64,000 bases of DNA, taken from Nostoc sp. ATCC 43529. GTDB taxonomy: Bacteria > Cyanobacteriota > Cyanobacteriia > Cyanobacteriales > Nostocaceae. Shown in pieces: positions 59,495 to 64,000 of the stretch; the stretch's first letter is position 1, and every line of letters starts with the position of its first letter. The position numbers were made by a program, and so were the translations under genes. Under the pieces are notes generated by a model, which saw only the letters and a program-made list of their open reading frames with translations, searched no databases and was not told the origin of the DNA. The stretch lies in assembly GCA_003326205.1 (NCBI GenBank), contig LWTK01000046.1:372001-436000 (forward strand), in the 5' to 3' direction.

Positions 59495-60895
59495 CTATTT
59501 TCTTGAGTTATCTAATTCAAGTGTTACAGATTGCAAAATGCTAAACCGCCAAGTCAAAACTATAGCTGCACTGGCTAAACCAATTGCTAACCCCCACCAA
59601 AGACCAATTGCTCCATACCCTAACCATATACCCAAAGCATAACCAATAGATAAACCAATACCCCAGTAAGCAACAATACCAATTAACATAGGAATTTGTG
59701 TATCTTTTAAACCTCGTAATGCTCCGGCAGCTGTGACTTGCACTCCATCAACAATTTGAAAAATTGCAGCTACTACAAGCAATTTAACTGCCAAGTTGAC
59801 TACATCTTCATTACTAGGATTGTTGATGTCAAGGTAAAGAGAAACAACCGACTTTGGTAATAACCAAAAAATAATCCCTGCAATAGCCATAGACAAAGCA
59901 CCTAAGCTAATGCCCACATATCCAGCCAGGCGAACACCAACTAAATCTTGCTCTCCGGCTAGTTGTCCAACACGTACAGTTGTTGCTAAAGAAATACCAA
60001 GTGCAATCTGAAAAGACATAGAAGCTGTTTGCAAGGCAATTTGATGGGCAGCTAGGGAAGTGGTTCCTATTTGTCCTAGTAAAAATGTGACAACTGTAAA
60101 CAGTCCTCCTTCTACTGCAATTAATCCACCAATAGGCAATCCAACTTGAAAAATTTGCCAAAAAATGCGCCAATTTTCTTGGCTGAAAGTGTCGCGGAAT
60201 GAAGTCTGAAATATACAGTAACTTGTAAATCTATGCTGGCTATATATATAGATTGCTAAAGCAATAAACATACTCCAAAGTGACAATGTACTTGCCCAAC
60301 CAATGCCAGCTAATCCTAAAGCAGGTAGCCCCAGTTTGCCAAACATCAAAATATAGTTAGTGGCAATGTTAAGCAAAGTACCTAACACAACAGTGATGGT
60401 AATTAACTGCGGTTGAGACACAGCAGAAAGAAAACTTTTGAGTACAGCAAAGCCCAAAGCAGGGATAAAACCCAGTGCGATCGCTCTTAAATAAGTTTCT
60501 GCTAGTGCTGCTGTAGGGGCATTCTGACCCAATAGCAGTAGTAAAGCCCCTCCATTCCAAAGTACTATTACAATGGGTATCCCTAACAGCAAAGATATTC
60601 CCAATCCTTGCCTGACAATCTTGCCTACTCGTTCAAGCTTTCCGGCTCCGTATGCTTCGGCAACTAAAGGACTCACAGCAGAAACAATACCCGTAGTAAT
60701 TAAAAGCAAAAAAGTAAAGATCGTAGCTCCCAAACCTCCAGATGCAATAGTCTGACTTCCCAACCAACCCATCATTACCGTATCCACAAAGCCAGTTGCT
60801 GATTGAGAAAGCTGTGCTGCTGCCAAAGGAACAGCCAATAAGAGACATTGTTTAATTTCAGATATCAATCTGTCTCTACGAATCGGGTTATTCAT
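59495..60895 (-). CDS. MATE family multidrug/sodium exporter (NorM-like)
   Basis: 466 residues, 12 predicted transmembrane helices in two bundles. Signatures: CLLLAVPLAAAQLSQSATGF, VDTVMMGWLGSQTIASGGLG, SAVSPLVAEAYGAGKLERVG, and in the second half TTSLAAHQIALQTASMSFQI, ALGISLATTVRVGQLAGEQD, ALRGLKDTQIPMLIGIVAYW. Exports organic cations or secondary metabolites in exchange for Na+ or H+. Single gene, divergent from the carotenoid oxygenase across an AT-rich gap. Confidence 0.93.
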   Translation of the reverse strand: MNNPIRRDRLISEIKQCLLLAVPLAAAQLSQSATGFVDTVMMGWLGSQTIASGGLGATIFTFLLLITTGIVSAVSPLVAEAYGAGKLERVGKIVRQGLGISLLLGIPIVIVLWNGGALLLLLGQNAPTAALAETYLRAIALGFIPALGFAVLKSFLSAVSQPQLITITVVLGTLLNIATNYILMFGKLGLPALGLAGIGWASTLSLWSMFIALAIYIYSQHRFTSYCIFQTSFRDTFSQENWRIFWQIFQVGLPIGGLIAVEGGLFTVVTFLLGQIGTTSLAAHQIALQTASMSFQIALGISLATTVRVGQLAGEQDLVGVRLAGYVGISLGALSMAIAGIIFWLLPKSVVSLYLDINNPSNEDVVNLAVKLLVVAAIFQIVDGVQVTAAGALRGLKDTQIPMLIGIVAYWGIGLSIGYALGIWLGYGAIGLWWGLAIGLASAAIVLTWRFSILQSVTLELDNSRK

Positions 60896-61451
60896 GAAGC
60901 TACAAAGATATTTATCTTAATACTCTAAACTTTTTTAACTTACTACGGTATCTAATTTTATTCATATTTCATCAAGTTATAATTACGTTATTTTTATACC
61001 TTTAGCGAGATGATTCGCAATTATATAGAGCTTTTTATATTCATAATTTTAATTAATGTTGATTAAACATAAAACTATAAATCAAAAGCATAATAATTTA
61101 ATATAAAACATTTATTTGATATTAAAAATAGCTCAATATTAAGCATGAATAATTTTTTAAAATTTATGATATATAGAAAATAGTAAAATATTTTTACCAA
61201 TTAATCAAATTAATTGATGTTAATAGCTAGTTGATAACAAGCTATTAGGTATACGATTTTTTTATTTTAAGATAATTTTTTGTTAACTGTCTTAACTGTC
61301 TTAACTGTCTTAACTGTCCTTGCATTTTCTGTGGATTCTCGGTAGATTAATTCAGCTTTGCAAAATACTTAAGATTAAGACAAATAATTGGCTGCTTAGC
61401 CAACTAATTTGTCGTTCTAAATTTGGATTATTTTTTATACATAAATTTGAT
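60896..61451. other. AT-rich divergent promoter region
   Basis: About 555 bp, very AT-rich, no gene. It has four exact TTAACTGTC units in tandem at 61283-61318. Frame text upstream of 61452 (from TTG/ATG at 61320) is not protein-like. Confidence 0.5.
61283..61318. repeat. 9-bp tandem repeat (TTAACTGTC x4)
   Basis: Four perfect adjacent copies 134 bp before the carotenoid oxygenase ATG. May be a simple expansion or a regulator array; nothing decides this. Confidence 0.75.
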
Positions 61452-62882
61452 ATGCCTACAATCAGTAAAAAATCAGCAAAAAAAGCTTGGGCAGGTGCGA
61501 TCGCCGAGCCAGGAAAAGAATTTCCTCTGACGCAACTACCAATTATCTCTGGTAAAATCCCCGATGGCTTACGTGGCACACTCTACCGCAATGGCCCCGC
61601 ACGGCTAGAACGTGGCGATCAGCGTATGGGACATTGGTTTGATGGAGATGGGGCAATTCTGGCTGTAAATTTTACCGATGCAGGAGCCACCGCAGTTTAT
61701 CGCTACGTGCAAACCACAGGCTACAAAGAAGAAGCAGCAGCAGGTAAACTGCTCTACGGAAACTATGGTATGACTGCACCAGGAGTTTTTTGGAATCAAT
61801 GGCTCAAACCAGTGAAAAATGCTGCTAATACTTCAGTGATAGCACTGCCAGATAAACTCTTAGCACTGTGGGAAGCGGGTTTTCCCTACGCCTTGGATTT
61901 GCAGACTTTAGAAACAAAGGGCGAAGATGATTTAGGAGGGTTAAATAAAGGATTAGCCTATTCCGCACACTATAAGCGCGACCCAAGAACAGGGGAGATT
62001 TTTAATTTTGGTATCACTCCAGGATTAAATGCCAGACTACATCTTTATAAGAGCGATGCCACTGGCAAAATTATCCAAAAAGCCGCATATTCTCTTGATG
62101 GAATACCAATAGTGCATGATTTTGCTTTAGCAGGGCAATATCTTGTATTTTGCATTCCCCCAGTACGGCTGAATTTTTTTCCTGTACTGCTAGGGTCGAA
62201 CTATAGTGATGCACTAGAGTGGCAACCTCAACTCGGAACTCAAATTTTAGTTTTCGATCGCCAGACATTATCTTTAGTAAGTCGTAGTGAAGCCGAACCT
62301 TGGTTTCAGTGGCATTTTGTCAACGGTTATCTAGATGCTAATGGTTTACTGATTGTAGATATTGCTCGCTACGAAGACTTTCAAGTAAACCAATATTTTA
62401 AGGAAGTACCTACAGGTGAAAGCCACACTGCTGCTCAAAGTACGCTAACAAGAATACATCTTCAGCCCCAAACTGGCAAAGTTACAACTATTGAGCGAAT
62501 TGTAGACCGACATTGCGAACTAGCAACTGTACCACAGCAAAATGTGGGGCAAGCTTCTCGCTATACATATTTTTGCTCATTCCGAAAAGGAACAGAGATC
62601 GGCAAAGAAATCTTAAATGCGATCGCCCGCTTCGATTACCAAACCGAAACCCTTGTCGAAGCAAACTTAAAAGAAAATCTCTATAATTCAGAACCACTAC
62701 CCGTACAAGATGCCCAAAACCCCGATCTAACTTGGGTAATAAGCACGATCTATGATGGTAATTCTCATAGTAGTGAAGTTTGGGTATTTGATGGCGATCG
62801 CTTGGACGAAGAACCCGTCTGCAAACTTGCATTACCGAGCGTCATTCCTCATGGTTTCCACGGCACTTGGAATCCTGCATAA
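61452..62882 (+). CDS. Carotenoid cleavage oxygenase
   Basis: 476 residues from ATG 61452 (MPTISKKSAKKAWAGAIAEP); the frame runs upstream to 61320 but reads AT-rich leader. Seven-bladed propeller RPE65/CCD family with a non-haem iron held by four histidines, candidates being in AYSAHYKRDP, GIPIVHDFALAGQYLVF, WFQWHFVNGYLD and the C-terminal IPHGFHGTWNPA. Also GTLYRNGPARLERG and GHWFDGDGAI near the N-terminus. Cleaves carotenoids or apocarotenoids to aldehydes; the bond is not predictable. Confidence 0.93.
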   Translation: MPTISKKSAKKAWAGAIAEPGKEFPLTQLPIISGKIPDGLRGTLYRNGPARLERGDQRMGHWFDGDGAILAVNFTDAGATAVYRYVQTTGYKEEAAAGKLLYGNYGMTAPGVFWNQWLKPVKNAANTSVIALPDKLLALWEAGFPYALDLQTLETKGEDDLGGLNKGLAYSAHYKRDPRTGEIFNFGITPGLNARLHLYKSDATGKIIQKAAYSLDGIPIVHDFALAGQYLVFCIPPVRLNFFPVLLGSNYSDALEWQPQLGTQILVFDRQTLSLVSRSEAEPWFQWHFVNGYLDANGLLIVDIARYEDFQVNQYFKEVPTGESHTAAQSTLTRIHLQPQTGKVTTIERIVDRHCELATVPQQNVGQASRYTYFCSFRKGTEIGKEILNAIARFDYQTETLVEANLKENLYNSEPLPVQDAQNPDLTWVISTIYDGNSHSSEVWVFDGDRLDEEPVCKLALPSVIPHGFHGTWNPA

Positions 62883-63000
62883 AGAAAATCTCTAGTTTTG
62901 GTATGAGGTGGGGATTTAGACCCCACCTCATACTCTCCCTTGCCTGTTGCATCTTTAAATAACTGACAATTAAAAATTTTCTCTTAACCTTTAAATCATC

Positions 63001-63156
63001 ATGAATAATCTCAAGCTTTTTCAGGTTAGCGGACGAGTTTATGAAGCTGAAAGTAATCACGGTATTCCTAACTTAATTATCGAAGCTTTTGACAAAGATG
63101 TTGTTAAAAGCGATAAGTTAGGACAAACGAAAACCAATAGCAACCGTTCCCATTGA
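63001..63156 (+). pseudogene. N-terminal fragment of a carboxypeptidase-regulatory-like protein
   Basis: 51 codons: KLFQVSGRVYEAESNHGIPN, LIIEAFDKDVVKSDKLGQTK, TNSN, then RSH and stop. VSGRVYEAESN-GIPNLIIEAFDKD is the start of transthyretin-like beta domains, which should continue GxTxTDxxGxF. It breaks off at about 63125 where carotenoid-oxygenase text begins in another frame. Confidence 0.5.
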
Positions 63157-63943
63157 CATACCAGCCCCGGTGATGATGCATGATTTTGCCATTACTGAAC
63201 ACTACACCATCTTCCTAGATATGCCGCTAACCTTCAAACCAATGCGAATCATGCAAGGTCAGCTACCGATCAAGTTTGAGGTTCAAAACCCCAGTCGCAT
63301 TGGTATCTTACCCCGCCACGGAGATAATCGAACAATCCGCTGGTTTAAGATTTCTACTTGTATGGTCTACCATGTGGGTAATGCTTGGGAAGAAGGCGAT
63401 GAGGTAGTAGTTTTGGTTACCCGAACACCCGATACCTACTTATTTATTCCTCAAGAAGATAAAGGTGAAGGTGGGGAAACTGAGTTTGAACACTTCCGGC
63501 TGTATCGCTATCGGATCAACCTCAAGACGGGTGTTGTCAAAGAAGAGGCTTTGGATGATTTTGCCACAGAATTTCCTCGTATCAACGATGATTTCACGGG
63601 TCGGAAAACACGTTATATGTATGCTTCCCGGCAGGCTACCTACATGAGACCCAGATTATTATTGGATGGTTTGATTAAGTATGATTTGGAAACTGGTAGC
63701 TCCCAAGTGCATGAATTTGGTCGAGGACGCTTTGGTGGTGATAGTGCGTTTGCACCTCGTCCAAATGCAGTTGCTGAAGACGATGGTTGGTTGCTGACAA
63801 TGGTCTGGGATGCAGTAGCCAAGCAATCTGAATTACTGGTTATTGATGCCCAAAACTTCACTGGTGAACCTGTAGCGCGGATACTTATGCCGCAACGCGT
63901 TCCTTATGGTTTCCATGCTACTTGGATATCATCTGTTTGCTAA
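63122..63943 (+). pseudogene. C-terminal half of a second carotenoid cleavage oxygenase
   Basis: Open from 63122 (frame stop TAG at 63119-63121). Reads RKPIATVPIDIPAPVMMHDF, AITEHYTIFLDMPLTF, then RPNAVAEDDGWLLTMVWDAV and RVPYGFHATWISSVC at the end. Two of the four iron histidines are recognisable (MMHDFAIT and YGFHATW). About 220 N-terminal residues are missing and the first in-frame ATG is 63170. It is a paralogue of a different CCD branch from the intact gene upstream. Joined to the fragment at 63001 by an apparent deletion. Confidence 0.8.
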
Positions 63944-64000
63944 TGAAAGGGAACTCTTAACGGGCAACAGGTGATACCATTTCACTAAAAGCTTGATACA
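63944..64000. other. Window edge
   Basis: 57 bases after the truncated oxygenase; no feature seen. Confidence 0.3.

Overview
The window looks like chromosomal DNA of a filamentous, probably heterocyst-forming Nostoc/Anabaena-type cyanobacterium. The signs are many GCGATCGC (HIP1) octamers, short tandem repeats of the ATTGGGC/GGCAGAA kind between genes, an SLH-domain porin, a xisH/xisI pair, sucrose-phosphate synthase, CHASE3 and PAS/GAF histidine kinases and carotenoid oxygenases. No tRNA, rRNA, CRISPR array or intact transposase was seen.

Layout. (1) 1-14.8 kb: an organosulfur block. On the minus strand lie a flavoprotein and a two-cluster ferredoxin (AprA/AprB-like), a frameshifted sulfonate-type binding protein and two tandem amidohydrolases; then an SLH porin. 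On the plus strand lie ssuD, ssuC, ssuB and a 2-hydroxyacid dehydrogenase, facing an acyl-CoA-dehydrogenase-like monooxygenase. A 12-bp motif is shared upstream of the flavoprotein operon and ssuD. (2) 15.3-17.6 kb: a chloramphenicol-phosphotransferase-like kinase and thiC with a TPP riboswitch. (3) 17.9-22.5 kb: a membrane operon (DUF389, 6TM ion channel, MscS, DUF2254). (4) 23-27.6 kb: SLH protein, DUF2382 protein, and sucrose synthesis (SPS plus an SPP homologue lacking two catalytic residues). (5) 27.7-30.8 kb: RHH regulator, OmpR-type response regulator and CHASE3 kinase, with three clusters of three 11-bp direct repeats. (6) 31-38 kb: xisHI, VOC proteins, acetolactate decarboxylase, a transporter/monooxygenase chimera, a broken GST gene and an EamA exporter. 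(7) 38-43 kb: two double-glycine-leader peptides, hisC, a desaturase and a thioredoxin. (8) 43-52 kb: RibD-like reductase, heterodimeric ABC exporter, group 2 sigma factor, DUF4174 protein, MDR reductase and several gene remnants. (9) 52-58 kb: PAS-GAF kinase and a ParA-like/NadR/PnuC cluster for NAD precursor salvage. (10) 58-64 kb: SDR, MATE exporter, an intact carotenoid oxygenase and a truncated one.

Two themes run through the window. The first is gene decay: at least nine frameshifted, truncated or fused remnants lie among intact genes, often beside dispersed repeats. The second is small non-autonomous repeats: a TA-flanked MITE-like family of about 123 bp in three copies (one supplies the stop codon of the EamA gene), a related hairpin element, a second MITE-like element, and repeat-derived tails on proteins. 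All identifications come from reading motifs in the sequence; no database search was run.
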